Numbered from the stretch's first letter, positions 35,775 through 45,336 are shown. The stretch is 50,059 nt of DNA from an uncultured Rickettsiales bacterium (GCA_905478245.1 CAJQHT010000020.1:1-50059); one strand, 5' to 3'. Numbers and translations are program-made. Notes: a model not told the origin generated them from the sequence alone.

Positions 35775-37193
35775 CTACCTAAAAAATTTTATAGTATCTC
35801 GAATATGACCAATGAAGTGAATTTTTATATCACCTAGATCTTTTTTAATTTTAGGCCAGTTTTTTAATTTCTGTATTGCTGAGGGTAAAATTAAATTTTC
35901 AAAACCTAGCTTTACCGCCTCTTTTAACCGTGAATCAATGTGAGAAACCATGCGAACCTCACCGCTTAGGCCAATTTCCCCCATAATTGCGGCATTTTTA
36001 GGCAGAATTACATCTTTTGCCGCAGAAATTAAAGCCAAGGCCACTGCTAAATCAGCAGCAGGTTCATTAATTCTTAAACCACCAGCAATATTAAGATAAA
36101 CCTCTTTATCAGCTAAATTTAAACCAAAACGAGAACTTAAAACAGCAATAATCATTGCTAATCGATTTAAATCCCAGCCAACAACGGCGCGTCGTGGAGT
36201 TGGTAAAAAGGAAGGAGCAATTAAAGCCTGTATTTCAACTAAAATTGGCCTACTACCCTCCATTCCAGCAAAAACACTAGTCCCACTTACATTTAAATCA
36301 GATGCTGACAGAAATAACTCACTAGGATTATTAACCTGCGCTAAACCATAGCTATTCATTTCAAAAACACCAATCTCACCCGCGGCACCAAAACGATTTT
36401 TAATTGATCTTAATATACGAAATTGATGACTTCTCTCTCCTTCAAAATATAAAACAGTATCCACCATATGTTCTAAAACTTTTGGACCAGCAATTTGACC
36501 ATCTTTAGTAACATGACTAACTATTATTAAAGCAATATTTTTCTTTTTAGCCAAAATGGTCAGCTCACTACCGCAAGCCCTAACTTGAGAAACGCTTCCA
36601 GGGGCAGAATTAAGAATATCGACATACATAGTTTGTATGGAATCAATAATAACTAAAGTAGGAGAGTCTTTAGTGTCAATCGTTCTTAAAATATCCAAAA
36701 TATTAGTTGCTGAAGCTAATTGAACTCCTGATTTTTCCAATCCCAACCTTTTAGCTCTAAGTCTTACTTGATCAACCGATTCCTCACCTGAAATATAGAA
36801 AACTTTTTTATTCTTATTGCTTAAAGATGCAGCCACTTGAATTAAAAGAGTAGATTTTCCAATTCCAGGCTCACCTCCAATTAAAATAGCAGAACCAGGT
36901 ACCAAGCCCCCACCTAAAACACGATCTACTTCTTCAAGACCAACATTTGTGCGCAATATTTCAGATCCACTAAAATCTAAGCCAGATAATTCTATCTTAT
37001 TTCTATTAATTAAATCTTCACCCTTTACAGAAAGATTGGTTGATAAAGCGCCGGAAGCTGAACCGGTAGCTCCTCCAGTTTCATATTCTTCAACTAAAGA
37101 ATTCCAAGCATTGCAATCTGGACATTTACCAGCCCATTTTTTATGAACCGAACCGCATTCTTGACATGAGTAAAAATTTTTTGTTGCTTTCAT
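35775..37193 (-). CDS. radA: DNA repair protein RadA
   Basis: 472 residues from ATG 37193; a longer in-frame start at 37280 falls in repeat DNA and is rejected. Zinc finger Cys10-x2-Cys13 ... Cys24-PD-Cys27; RecA-like core with Walker A GGEPGIGKST and Walker B LVIIDSIQ; the RadA-specific KNRFG motif (SIKNRFGAAGEIGVFEM); C-terminal Lon-protease-like domain (GGLRINEPAADLAVALALISA, GEIGLSGEVRMV). RadA is a DnaB-like helicase that promotes branch migration in recombination. Stands alone between two spacers. Confidence 0.96.
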   Translation of the reverse strand: MKATKNFYSCQECGSVHKKWAGKCPDCNAWNSLVEEYETGGATGSASGALSTNLSVKGEDLINRNKIELSGLDFSGSEILRTNVGLEEVDRVLGGGLVPGSAILIGGEPGIGKSTLLIQVAASLSNKNKKVFYISGEESVDQVRLRAKRLGLEKSGVQLASATNILDILRTIDTKDSPTLVIIDSIQTMYVDILNSAPGSVSQVRACGSELTILAKKKNIALIIVSHVTKDGQIAGPKVLEHMVDTVLYFEGERSHQFRILRSIKNRFGAAGEIGVFEMNSYGLAQVNNPSELFLSASDLNVSGTSVFAGMEGSRPILVEIQALIAPSFLPTPRRAVVGWDLNRLAMIIAVLSSRFGLNLADKEVYLNIAGGLRINEPAADLAVALALISAAKDVILPKNAAIMGEIGLSGEVRMVSHIDSRLKEAVKLGFENLILPSAIQKLKNWPKIKKDLGDIKIHFIGHIRDTIKFFR

Positions 37194-37273
37194 GATGTAG
37201 TAGTGGTTACTTTTATTGAAATAAATTATCAAACTATATTGACTTATATTAAAATTTATCTTTAAATCTGATA

Positions 37274-37446
37274 ATACCAATTCCCATCTTTAAAATGGGT
37301 TAAAATAATAAATAATCTAACTTTATATTTTTTGATAAAAATCTACAAAAAGCCTCGCGAAATATGTACATATTACGACTCGTTTTTTATAATTTTTATC
37401 TAAAAAATATTTTGTTATATCATTCATTAAAGATGGGAATTGGTAT
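37274..37446 (+). repeat. MITE-like repeat, full copy C
   Basis: 173 bp with the best-conserved ends of the family: ATACCAATTCCCATCTTTAA at the left and TTAAAGATGGGAATTGGTAT at the right, a perfect 20-bp inverted repeat. The core includes a 14-bp palindrome AATATGTACATATT (37361-37374). Its right end gives TTGGTATAAG, 100 bp before the aminopeptidase start. A further degenerate end (GATGGGAATTGATATAAT) lies at 37510-37527. The remaining parts of 37194-37546 are gene-free. Confidence 0.92.
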
Positions 37447-37546
37447 AAGTCAATATCCTCGCCTTTTCTTAAAAGATAATATAATATAAATATTTTTGAT
37501 TCATATTAGATGGGAATTGATATAATTGCAATTAATTTCTTAAAAA

Positions 37547-39319
37547 ATGGAGAAAATAACAGAATTAAAGAAAATATTAAAAGAGAATAAAATAGATTAT
37601 TTTATTTTACCAAATAATGATGAATTTTCTTTGGAATATTTACCTCAAAGAGAGAAAAGAATTGAATTCTTAACTGGCTTTAATGGCTCTAATGCTATTG
37701 TAATTATAAAGAATAAGGGTAAAAATGCTTTTTTTACTGATGGCAGATATATTTTACAAGCAAAAGAGCAACTTGCTCGTAAATATTTTGATATTTTTGA
37801 TTTGAGTCAAAAATCTCTTATTAAATATTTAGTAGAAAATGCTAAAGAAAATCAAAATATTGCCATTGACGGCAAACTACATTCAGCAAAACAAGCAAAT
37901 TTAATTAAAGGTCATATTGAAGCTTTAAAAGCTAATCTTACTATATTAAAAGAAAACCCGCTTGATAAAATCTGGGAAAATCGACCCCAAATTAGTCAAA
38001 ATCCTGTATTTTTATTTAAATCAAAATATAGCGGCCAAAAAGTTAATGATAAAATCATACAAACTTTAAAAAATTTACATAAAAATAGTGACGCACTTTT
38101 ACTAAATTGTCCAGCCTCAATTAATTGGCTATTAAATATTAGAAGTAGCGATATTGAGTGTACACCTTTAGCGGTTTGCTATTGCATTTTATATAAAAAT
38201 GGTAAAATCGACCTATTTTTAGAAGAAAAACGCTGCGATAAAGAGGTTAAAAAATATTTTAAAAATAATAAAATTAATATTATTAACCCTAAACAATTAG
38301 AAAATTCCTTAAAATCACTCAAAAATAAGGTTAAAACCATTGAATTAGATGATAATAATATGAATTTTGCCATATTTAACTTATTAAATAAGGAAAAAAT
38401 TGAAATTATAACCAAAGATAATCCAATTCTAGCCCTAAAGGCTATAAAAAATGAAATTGAAATAAAAAATAACATCATTGCCCATGAAAAAGATGGGTTA
38501 GCCTTAACAAAATTTCTATTTTGGCTCGAAAATCAAAAAAACAATGATGAATTAACAGCATCGGAGCAGCTGCTAGAATTTAGAAAATTAGATAAGGATT
38601 TTATCTATCCCAGCTTTGATACTATTTCTTCTTTTGGGGCAAATGGTGCTATTATTCACTATAAAGCCAATAAAAAAACCAATAAAAAATTCACTAAAAA
38701 TAATTTATATTTGGTTGATTCTGGTGGGCAATATTATCAAGGAACCACTGACATAACCAGAACAATTCTCATTGGCAAAGCCAAAAAAGAACATATTGAG
38801 AATTTTACCCGCGTTTTAAAAGGTCATATCGCTATTGCAAGAACAAAATTCCCTCTTGGCACAAAAGGATCACAACTTGATATATTGGCTCGTAATTTTC
38901 TATGGCAAGATTTTAAAGATTATGCTCATGGCACTGGCCACGGCGTTGGACAATTCTTATCAGTTCATGAATCTCCACCCGGCATCTCTAAAACAGGGTC
39001 AGAATTAAAAGAAAATATGATTCTCTCCAATGAGCCAGGATATTATGAGGATGGTAAATATGGCATTAGAATTGAAAATTTAATGGTGATTATAAAATCA
39101 AAAAATAAAAATTTCTTAGAATTCAGAACTTTAAGCTTAGCTCCGATAGATTATAGATTAATCAATTTTAAGATGATGACCTATCCTGAGAAAAAATGGC
39201 TCAAAGAATATCACAATGAAATTTATAAAAAATTATCTATTAAATTAGAAAAAAACGGAAAAGCGTGGCTGAAAGAGCTGTGTCAAAAATACTCATCTTA
39301 CACCAATTACAATAAGTAA
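37547..39319 (+). CDS. Xaa-Pro aminopeptidase (aminopeptidase P, M24B)
   Basis: 590 residues, the three-domain eukaryote-like/long aminopeptidase P. Two creatinase-type N-terminal domains (FILPNNDEFSLEYLPQREKRIEFLTGFNGSNA...; SADIxxTP equivalent SSDIECTPLAVC) precede the catalytic pita-bread domain. Metal ligands: Asp in LVDSGGQY, Asp in GTTDITRT, His in HGTGHGVGQFLSVHE, Glu in SNEPGYYEDGKYGIRIEN and the following Glu. It removes N-terminal residues before Pro, in the cytosol. The 3' end is convergent with xthA. Confidence 0.94.
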   Translation: MEKITELKKILKENKIDYFILPNNDEFSLEYLPQREKRIEFLTGFNGSNAIVIIKNKGKNAFFTDGRYILQAKEQLARKYFDIFDLSQKSLIKYLVENAKENQNIAIDGKLHSAKQANLIKGHIEALKANLTILKENPLDKIWENRPQISQNPVFLFKSKYSGQKVNDKIIQTLKNLHKNSDALLLNCPASINWLLNIRSSDIECTPLAVCYCILYKNGKIDLFLEEKRCDKEVKKYFKNNKINIINPKQLENSLKSLKNKVKTIELDDNNMNFAIFNLLNKEKIEIITKDNPILALKAIKNEIEIKNNIIAHEKDGLALTKFLFWLENQKNNDELTASEQLLEFRKLDKDFIYPSFDTISSFGANGAIIHYKANKKTNKKFTKNNLYLVDSGGQYYQGTTDITRTILIGKAKKEHIENFTRVLKGHIAIARTKFPLGTKGSQLDILARNFLWQDFKDYAHGTGHGVGQFLSVHESPPGISKTGSELKENMILSNEPGYYEDGKYGIRIENLMVIIKSKNKNFLEFRTLSLAPIDYRLINFKMMTYPEKKWLKEYHNEIYKKLSIKLEKNGKAWLKELCQKYSSYTNYNK

Positions 39320-39381
39320 GTTAACTTAAAATAAACGAACTTCTCACTTAATTTATTATAATTGCTATTATTAACTAAAAC

Positions 39382-39453
39382 TGTATCAAAATAATACAAA
39401 TATTGCATTAAAACGATACATTATAGCACTGACATGTATCAAAATAATACAAA
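39382..39453. repeat. Two direct copies of TGTATCAAAATAATACAAA
   Basis: Copies at 39382-39400 and 39435-39453, each with TGTAT/ATACA arms, in the convergent gap of the aminopeptidase gene and xthA. Related copies lie at the lnt 3' end (16440-16456, 16481-16497). Possible terminator or short repeat family. Confidence 0.6.
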
Positions 39454-39458
39454 ATTCT

Positions 39459-40280
39459 TCACAGGGAGATTTTAACCACTACAGGTGCGTGATCTGAGGG
39501 TTTTTCCTTCTGAGACATAAATTCATCAATTTTAGAATCAATAATTTTATCTGCAGCCAAAGGTGAAGTTAATAAGTAATCTATTCTCATGCCTTTATTA
39601 TATTTATAGCTATTTTGACGATAATCCCACCATGAGAAAGATTGATTTTCAGGGTTTTTCATGCGGAAACTATCCAAATAACCCAGATTTAGCAATTTAT
39701 TAAATTCTCTTCTTTCATCAAAATGAAAACAAATAGAACCATCAAGATGCTTAACATCATAGACATCAATATCTTGGTTGGCAACATTATAATCTCCACC
39801 AAAAATAGTGATATTATTTAGATTTTCCTCTTGCTTACAATATTGATAAAGACGCTGAAAAAAATTGATTTTATATTTAAATTTTGCAGTTTCGTTGTTT
39901 TTTTGACCCTCTTCTAGGGCTGAACCACCATTTGGCACATAAATTGAAGCAATATTGATATTTTGATCGTTAATATTAATAGTAGCCTTGATAAATCTGG
40001 CCTGATTATCTTCATTATCAATATCAAAACTAGGTAATTTAGTTATAATATTTTCTAATTTATATTTTGAAAATATTGCTACGCCATTATAGGTTTTTTG
40101 ACCAGAAATGGCAATATTATAACCAAATTCTTCTAATTTTTTATAAGGAAATTTCTCTTCTTCGCATTTTAATTCTTGTAGAAATAAAATATCTGGCTGC
40201 TGATTTTTTAGATAAAATATTAAATTATCAATTCTGGCATTGATTGAATTTACATTCCAACTGACAATATTTAACTCCAT
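39459..40280 (-). CDS. xthA: Exodeoxyribonuclease III
   Basis: 273 residues. AP endonuclease/3' exonuclease of base excision repair. Motifs in order: SWNVNSINARI (Asn7-equivalent), LFLQELKCEE (metal Glu), IYVPNGG, FGGDYNVANQDIDVYD (Asp/Asn pair), FSWWDYR, RIDYLLTS, and the catalytic SDHAPVVV. Complete and of normal length. Convergent with the aminopeptidase P gene. Confidence 0.96.
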   Translation of the reverse strand: MELNIVSWNVNSINARIDNLIFYLKNQQPDILFLQELKCEEEKFPYKKLEEFGYNIAISGQKTYNGVAIFSKYKLENIITKLPSFDIDNEDNQARFIKATININDQNINIASIYVPNGGSALEEGQKNNETAKFKYKINFFQRLYQYCKQEENLNNITIFGGDYNVANQDIDVYDVKHLDGSICFHFDERREFNKLLNLGYLDSFRMKNPENQSFSWWDYRQNSYKYNKGMRIDYLLTSPLAADKIIDSKIDEFMSQKEKPSDHAPVVVKISL

Positions 40281-40282
40281 AT

Positions 40283-40346
40283 TTTATCTATTTTATTTAA
40301 AAAATATTTTGCCTGTATCATTCATTAATGATGGAAATTGGCATTA
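40283..40346 (+). repeat. MITE-like repeat, right-half fragment G
   Basis: Contains TTTTATTTAAAAAATATTTT, CTGTATCATTCATTAATGAT and the end GGAAATTGGCAT. It lies between xthA and the 304-residue protein gene. Confidence 0.65.
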
Positions 40347-40404
40347 AAGATCTTAACTTTAAATAAAATTACCAAAAAAATCAAGATAATAATATTAATC
40401 TCTT

Positions 40405-40451
40405 ATGCCAACTCCTATCTTTAATATAACTTTAAAGTTGGGAATTGGTAT
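40405..40451. repeat. Minimal MITE: two ends only, 47-bp palindrome
   Basis: ATGCCAACTCCTATCTTTAA joined through a few bases to TTTAAAGTTGGGAATTGGTAT: the two outer ends of the dispersed repeat with the core deleted, forming one hairpin. It lies 24 bp beyond the stop of the 304-residue protein gene and could terminate its transcript. Confidence 0.75.
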
Positions 40452-40474
40452 TATGCTTATTTATAGCCTTCGAA

Positions 40475-41389
40475 TTAACCTCTAGCCTTATTTTCAGAAG
40501 CTGGTTCATTTGAATTTGCAATATTTTCTGGAAGCTGTCCGCTTGGAGTTACGGCAGTTTTGGGCTTTTTTCTAATTAGACCATCTTCTGCGAACGCTTT
40601 TTCTTCAGAATTGTTGATACTTAAATCAATTGAACTTGAAGACATTGAACTTGAAGTCCCTGATTCTAAACTGGAAGACTTTCTTTTTTTACTTACTAAG
40701 GGGCTTTCTTGCTCCTGCTTTTTATCTTCAGTTAATCCAATTTCATTTCTTAAGCCTTCACTTAAAATATCAGAAAAACTTTTACCTTCAAATTCATTAG
40801 CGCAATATTGCTCTATGTCATTTTTTCTTGCGCCAATAAAATCACCATCGACTGGCATGTAATTACCAGCAATAATCACTTTAACAATATTATCTATCCA
40901 TGAAAACACATCCTCAGCGCTATAGTGATATTGACCAGGAAGACGATTGATTATTCTGCGGCCCCAAACTAATTTTGCAGCCTCCTCCTGCTTCTGCTTT
41001 GAGTCATCTAATAATAATTGATCTTCTGCTACATTTAATTCTGCTACATTTAAATTTTTTGACCCAATAGGAGTTCCTATTAATAAATTTACCATATAAG
41101 ACCTGGCAGCTAATTGACAATCTTGCTTAAATGCAATCTTAATTTTCTCTTCTCCTTCCAAGTAATCATAAGAGTCGTAAATAAATTTTAAGGAATTACT
41201 ATTGATATTGCAAATTTTTTCAATGAAAATGACAGATTTATCATAAAAATCTTCTGCTAACATATCATGAAATTTCATTTTTATATATAGCGTTTTAAAA
41301 CTGGATAGAACGTGAAGCTTTCTATAATTAAAATCTTCTTTTACTAAAGATTGACTTTTGGCATATTCGCTATTTTCTGATAATGGCAT
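40475..41389 (-). CDS. Unrecognised protein with NLS-like basic clusters
   Basis: 304 residues, family not recognised. The first 210 residues look globular and helical (YRKLHVLSSFKTLYIKMKFHDMLAEDFYD..., WGRRIINRLPGQYHYSAEDVFSWIDNIVKVIIAG). The last 90 are low-complexity: SKKRKSSSLESGTSSSMSSSS and IRKKPKTAVTPSG, the two short basic clusters resembling monopartite nuclear localisation signals. There is a small internal duplication (LNVAELNVAE). No Sec signal. With the neighbouring 756-residue Ser-tract protein it may form a pair of secreted factors; this is inference from composition only. Confidence 0.65.
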   Translation of the reverse strand: MPLSENSEYAKSQSLVKEDFNYRKLHVLSSFKTLYIKMKFHDMLAEDFYDKSVIFIEKICNINSNSLKFIYDSYDYLEGEEKIKIAFKQDCQLAARSYMVNLLIGTPIGSKNLNVAELNVAEDQLLLDDSKQKQEEAAKLVWGRRIINRLPGQYHYSAEDVFSWIDNIVKVIIAGNYMPVDGDFIGARKNDIEQYCANEFEGKSFSDILSEGLRNEIGLTEDKKQEQESPLVSKKRKSSSLESGTSSSMSSSSIDLSINNSEEKAFAEDGLIRKKPKTAVTPSGQLPENIANSNEPASENKARG

Positions 41390-41486
41390 GATAATGGCAT
41401 ATTAATATTTTATTTATTGAGAATTAACACATAAAAAACTTTGAAGTTTTAAATATATTTATATACTATATTTAATAGTCAATAGG

Positions 41487-41567
41487 AATTATAAAAAATA
41501 AGTCTTAATATACTCATATTTCGTGAGAATATTCAATTGTCGTAATTTAAAGATGGATTTTAGTATA
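41487..41567 (-). repeat. MITE-like repeat, partial copy D
   Basis: Degenerate copy in the orientation of copy A: GAATTATAAAAAATAAGTC, TACTCATATTTCGTGAG, then TTTAAAGATGGATTTTAGTAT. The right end gives TAGTATAAT just outside the stop of the 756-residue protein gene. Confidence 0.65.
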
Positions 41568-41580
41568 ATGCTATTTTAAT

Positions 41581-43851
41581 TTATAAAAGTTGTTTAGAAC
41601 CCATAGCATTACTTTTTATAGCTGTAGATGTTGATGTAGATGGTGATGGAGACGGCGTAGAATCATCATTCAAAGCAGGTGAAGGAGTAGGAGCCATAAA
41701 ATCAGCTTCAAGAGCATGAGATCTTCTCATGACGTCATCTAATAATAATTTCATGAATCTTTGATCTTCAGTACCTTCTGATTCAGGTTGAGCTTTTGAT
41801 TCAGGTTGAGTTTCTGATTCAGACTTAGCCTCAGTATTAGCTAAATAAGCTTTTTTTAAGAATTTTTTCCATCCTTTTTGAGATTGCTTGGCATTCTCAC
41901 CAATAACATTATTAATAAATCCTGAAATAATTTGCCTTCTGCAATCCATGCCTAAATCTCTTAAGCCGGAGCAGGAATTAAAAATCATATAAACTGCCAA
42001 GGATAAGCAATTAACAAATCTGTCTTTTGAGATTACAACATCGTAACTGTACTTTTGCAATATATCACCATCACCTACCGTGGTATCTTTCGCTGGATCT
42101 GCACCAAAATTACTAGAGCTACTACTGCTAGAGCTACTACTAGAGCTACTGCTGCTAGAGCTACTACTAGAGCTACTGCTGCTAGAGCTACTGCTGCTAG
42201 AGCTACTACTAGCAGGGGCGCTAGACTTCTTTTTTTTCTGGTCTTGTTTATAGTATAAAGCTTGAAAACTAACTGCTCCATTTGTTTTAGTAGATTTATC
42301 AAAGAACGGATAATGAAATAAAGTAGCCATATTCAATGATAACAAATTAATATAATCATCAGCTAAATTTATTGTGGGAACACTGGACGAAGAAAGGGAA
42401 CTTAAGGAAGGCGTGGTACTGGAAAAAACTAGCGCATTACCCCTAACTGTAGTGAGTTCTGTCATATTTTCTCTATTTTCTGATATTTTGCTTGCCATAA
42501 CATCTCTTTGTGCTAACGAAATCATCTTTAAATCACCGAACATAGATGTGTTAGCCTTAATAATTTGAGCGTGACAATGAGTTGGTTGTTTTGTAGTGCT
42601 TTCTGTACTTCCATATAAACATATTAGTGCTTTACTTATTTCATCTGGCGTGATTGAATACTTATGAGGTGAATCTTTAGTTCTAAATAGATTGATTAGA
42701 TCCGAAATCCTTGAAATAAAATCTGACGCTATACGTTCCTGAGTACCTGAAGATTCTCCTTCTTTTTCATTTGCATAATCTTCAGTGTGATGAGGGAGTG
42801 TTATTAAAGATGCATTTTTACTTGACATAGATCTTAAGTTAGTACAGCTGTCATATAAAATGGCTGCCCTCTCTTTTCTTAGGCTTGTTAATGCAATATC
42901 ACATGTTTCAATGTGACTCTCTCCATTATCTTGCAATAAGTTCTTAATAGCTACAATTTGACCTTTTATAAATCCGATTTCCTGCGCTTTATTTATACTC
43001 ATTTCTTCCTCCGATTCTTGCTCTAAAGATTTTAAATTTTTTTCTAATAATTCAAGCTTCTTCTTTTGCTCTTCAAGGTAATTCCTATCTGTCTTTGTAC
43101 TTATAATTTTTTCCTCTTTCTCTAAAATCTGTTTAGCTGCTGTCTCATCTTCAACATTCATGTCTCTCAAGAATGAACTATTTTCTCTCTCCTCATTTGT
43201 CAAGCCAAACTGTGCTATAAATAAAAGTTTCTCCTTTATATTTATTAAGGCTATTTCATGATTAACTTCATTGCCAATAGCTGAGATACCTACAAATTTT
43301 TTCAAAATAGAGTAGGATATTACATGACTACCCTGACCCTGACTTGAGCCAAGTATTGTATCAGGCCTATTATTATCAATCTTTTTCTTCATATTGCTAG
43401 TAATGCGAGATGTCGACGCTTCACGAACTGGAGTTCTGGTTTCAGGATGTTGACTAGCTTCTTTCGGACTGGAAAGATTACTAGTAGTAATTGCAACTTT
43501 AGTATCTGCATCCCTTAAAGCTGAAGTCTCATTTTTAGACTGAGTATTTTTCTCCATTTTTTCCAGCATTGCTAGATAAGTCGTTTTCGCTTGATCAGTC
43601 TTTTTCAATTTTTGTCTTTTGGTTTGTTGTTTGCCTTCTGCTTCGACTATTTCATTCTCTATTGCTTTTAGTGATTTTTTTGTTTTTCGTAACGATCTTC
43701 TAAGATTATCTGATACTGGTGGAGCATCACTAGATCTCTCATCTTCTGTTTTGGCTTTTTTAACTGCAGGAGCTAATGGTGAGACAGGATTATCCTGATC
43801 ACCTAGTGATCCTCTCTTATTTCTTGTTATTGTCGTTTTTTCATCAGGCAT
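41581..43851 (-). CDS. Large unrecognised protein with poly-Ser tract
   Basis: 756 residues, not recognised. N terminus is disordered and basic (VKKAKTEDERSSD, RRSLRKTKKSLKAIENE, KQQTKRQKLKKTD), then helical regions including a coiled coil near residues 250-295, a tract of about 35 Ser residues (DNA 42110-42212), a compact C-terminal helical region (DRFVNCLSLAVYMIFNSCSGLRDLGMDCRRQIISGF), a short repeat ESETQPESKAQPESEG, and a Ser/Thr/Pro tail. No signal peptide or membrane segment. Lys-rich clusters again resemble nuclear signals. The composition fits host-directed proteins of intracellular bacteria, but no family assignment is possible by eye. Confidence 0.7.
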   Translation of the reverse strand: MPDEKTTITRNKRGSLGDQDNPVSPLAPAVKKAKTEDERSSDAPPVSDNLRRSLRKTKKSLKAIENEIVEAEGKQQTKRQKLKKTDQAKTTYLAMLEKMEKNTQSKNETSALRDADTKVAITTSNLSSPKEASQHPETRTPVREASTSRITSNMKKKIDNNRPDTILGSSQGQGSHVISYSILKKFVGISAIGNEVNHEIALINIKEKLLFIAQFGLTNEERENSSFLRDMNVEDETAAKQILEKEEKIISTKTDRNYLEEQKKKLELLEKNLKSLEQESEEEMSINKAQEIGFIKGQIVAIKNLLQDNGESHIETCDIALTSLRKERAAILYDSCTNLRSMSSKNASLITLPHHTEDYANEKEGESSGTQERIASDFISRISDLINLFRTKDSPHKYSITPDEISKALICLYGSTESTTKQPTHCHAQIIKANTSMFGDLKMISLAQRDVMASKISENRENMTELTTVRGNALVFSSTTPSLSSLSSSSVPTINLADDYINLLSLNMATLFHYPFFDKSTKTNGAVSFQALYYKQDQKKKKSSAPASSSSSSSSSSSSSSSSSSSSSSSSSSSSSSSSSNFGADPAKDTTVGDGDILQKYSYDVVISKDRFVNCLSLAVYMIFNSCSGLRDLGMDCRRQIISGFINNVIGENAKQSQKGWKKFLKKAYLANTEAKSESETQPESKAQPESEGTEDQRFMKLLLDDVMRRSHALEADFMAPTPSPALNDDSTPSPSPSTSTSTAIKSNAMGSKQLL
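42110..42212 (-). repeat. Serine-codon microsatellite
   Basis: Alternating 12- and 15-bp units built from AGC, AGT and TCT codons, about 34 codons long, inside the 756-residue protein gene. All units are multiples of three, so length changes would alter the Ser linker without shifting frame. Confidence 0.9.
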
Positions 43852-44109
43852 GATATTGTAATTAAAAAGTTGTTAATAATTATATTGTAACATATTTTAA
43901 GAATATTGTCAAATTGAGACTTCCTATAACGAAACTGCCTCAAATCAAAAATTTGTAAATTCAATTAAATAAAATTATCCACTTTTTGGCTAATTTTCAT
44001 GTAAATTTCTAAAAAAAACAAAATAAGCTTGAAATTTATAAATTTACCAATTAGCATCTTTGTTCTTATGCAAAGAATTGCTTATTAATTTACTAAATTT
44101 ATTTAAAAG

Positions 44110-44304
44110 ATGGCACCGAAACCAAAATCTTCAAAACCGAAAAGAGCTTCCATTTTATTTAAAATGGTTAGCACTGCTGGAACCGGATATTACTACACAG
44201 CACGTAGAAATACTAAACAGAAACCCGACAAAATGGTTTTCAAAAAATATGATCCAGTAGCTAAAAAACACGTTGAATTTAAAGAAGCTAAAATATCTAG
44301 CTAA
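44110..44304 (+). CDS. rpmG: Ribosomal protein L33
   Basis: 64 residues, MAPKPKSSKPKRASILFKMVSTAGTGYYYTARRNTK..., then KMVFKKYDPVAKKHVEFKE: bacterial L33 of the large subunit. The N terminus is a little extended and basic. It lacks the four zinc-binding cysteines of the C+ form, so it is the zinc-independent type. Frame chosen over an overlapping open frame at 44060. It is followed 12 bp later by the glpX frame and then secB on the same strand. Confidence 0.95.
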   Translation: MAPKPKSSKPKRASILFKMVSTAGTGYYYTARRNTKQKPDKMVFKKYDPVAKKHVEFKEAKISS

Positions 44305-44367
44305 TTAAAAACATAAATGCAAACTGTTCTAAAGCAGAGTAAAATTCATAATATTTCAAACTTAAAT

Positions 44368-45333
44368 ATGAAAAACAGCTCCCTATACCCTATTTCACAT
44401 GAAGCTATTATTGTTGCTGAAAATGCTGCAATTGCTTGTTATGATTGGATTGGAAAAGGTAAGGAGAAGCTTGCAGATCAAGCAGCGGTTGAGTCTATGC
44501 GTGACTCTTTAAATGAAATGTCAATAAATGGCAAAATAGTAATAGGAGAAGGAGAAAGAGACGAAGCCCCAATGCTTTATATTGGTGAAGAAGTTGGAAA
44601 AGGCGGATTAGAAGTTGATATTGCTCTTGATCCTCTTGAAGGCACAACAATTTGCGCCACAGCAGCAGAAGGATCACTAGCTGTAATTGCATTTGCTCAA
44701 AAAGGTGGCTTTTTACACGCTCCCGATGTTTATATGGATAAAATTGCTGTTGGCCCCAATTTACCAGAAGGAATTGTTGATCTTGATAATTCTGTATCTA
44801 AAAATCTTCAAAATCTTGCTACAGCCAAGAATTGCGAAATATCCGATTTGACAGTAATGATTTTAGATAGAACTCGTCATCAAAAAATTATTGAAGAAAC
44901 TAGAGAAGCTGGAGCTAAAGTAAAATTAATATCGGACGGCGATGTTGCTGGAATCATCTCAACAACTGATCCAGAGGCTAAAATTGACCTTTATCTTGGA
45001 ATTGGTGGTGCTCCTGAGGGCGTTCTTGCGGCGGCAGCTTTAAGAACTATTGGCGGACAAATGATGGGTCGGCTAATTTTTGATGACGTTAATAATAAAG
45101 TAAAAGAAGGTCAAATAGAAAGGGCTCAAAAAATGGGTATTACTGACCTAAATAAAAAATACACAACAGAAGAAATGGCAAAAGGTGATGTTTTATTCAT
45201 CGCTTCTGGCGTTACTAATGGCCAATTACTAAAGGGTGTTACTAAAAATAACAAACAAATTACTGTTAATTCTTTAATTATGGATAGCCATTCTAAATCT
45301 GTAAAGAAAATTCAATCTCAATATAATATTTAA
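44368..45333 (+). CDS. glpX: Class II fructose-1,6-bisphosphatase
   Basis: 321 residues from ATG 44368; an earlier ATG at 44317 would add 17 residues, and neither has a clear Shine-Dalgarno. GlpX dephosphorylates fructose 1,6-bisphosphate in gluconeogenesis. Family motifs: IVIGEGERDEAPMLYIGEEVG (metal-binding Glu/Asp), DIALDPLEGTT (metal/substrate loop), LDRTRHQKII, LISDGDVAGII, and LGIGGAPEGVLAAAALRTIGG. Complete. Its presence suggests the organism can make sugar phosphates from TCA intermediates, for envelope precursors such as those used by murA. Confidence 0.94.
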   Translation: MKNSSLYPISHEAIIVAENAAIACYDWIGKGKEKLADQAAVESMRDSLNEMSINGKIVIGEGERDEAPMLYIGEEVGKGGLEVDIALDPLEGTTICATAAEGSLAVIAFAQKGGFLHAPDVYMDKIAVGPNLPEGIVDLDNSVSKNLQNLATAKNCEISDLTVMILDRTRHQKIIEETREAGAKVKLISDGDVAGIISTTDPEAKIDLYLGIGGAPEGVLAAAALRTIGGQMMGRLIFDDVNNKVKEGQIERAQKMGITDLNKKYTTEEMAKGDVLFIASGVTNGQLLKGVTKNNKQITVNSLIMDSHSKSVKKIQSQYNI

Positions 45334-45336
45334 GTA

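Noticed and set aside
37194-37280. Upstream extension of radA by 29 residues
   Set aside because: Overlaps the repeat end and encodes residues not seen before the zinc finger; ATG 37193 fits the family.
42110-42212. Repeat block considered as a CRISPR array
   Set aside because: Units are 12-15 bp with no unique spacers and lie inside a coding frame.
42055-42302. Ala/Thr/Arg-repeat and Val/Ala-repeat open frames over the serine tract
   Set aside because: They are out-of-frame or opposite-strand readings of the serine-codon microsatellite inside the 756-residue protein gene.
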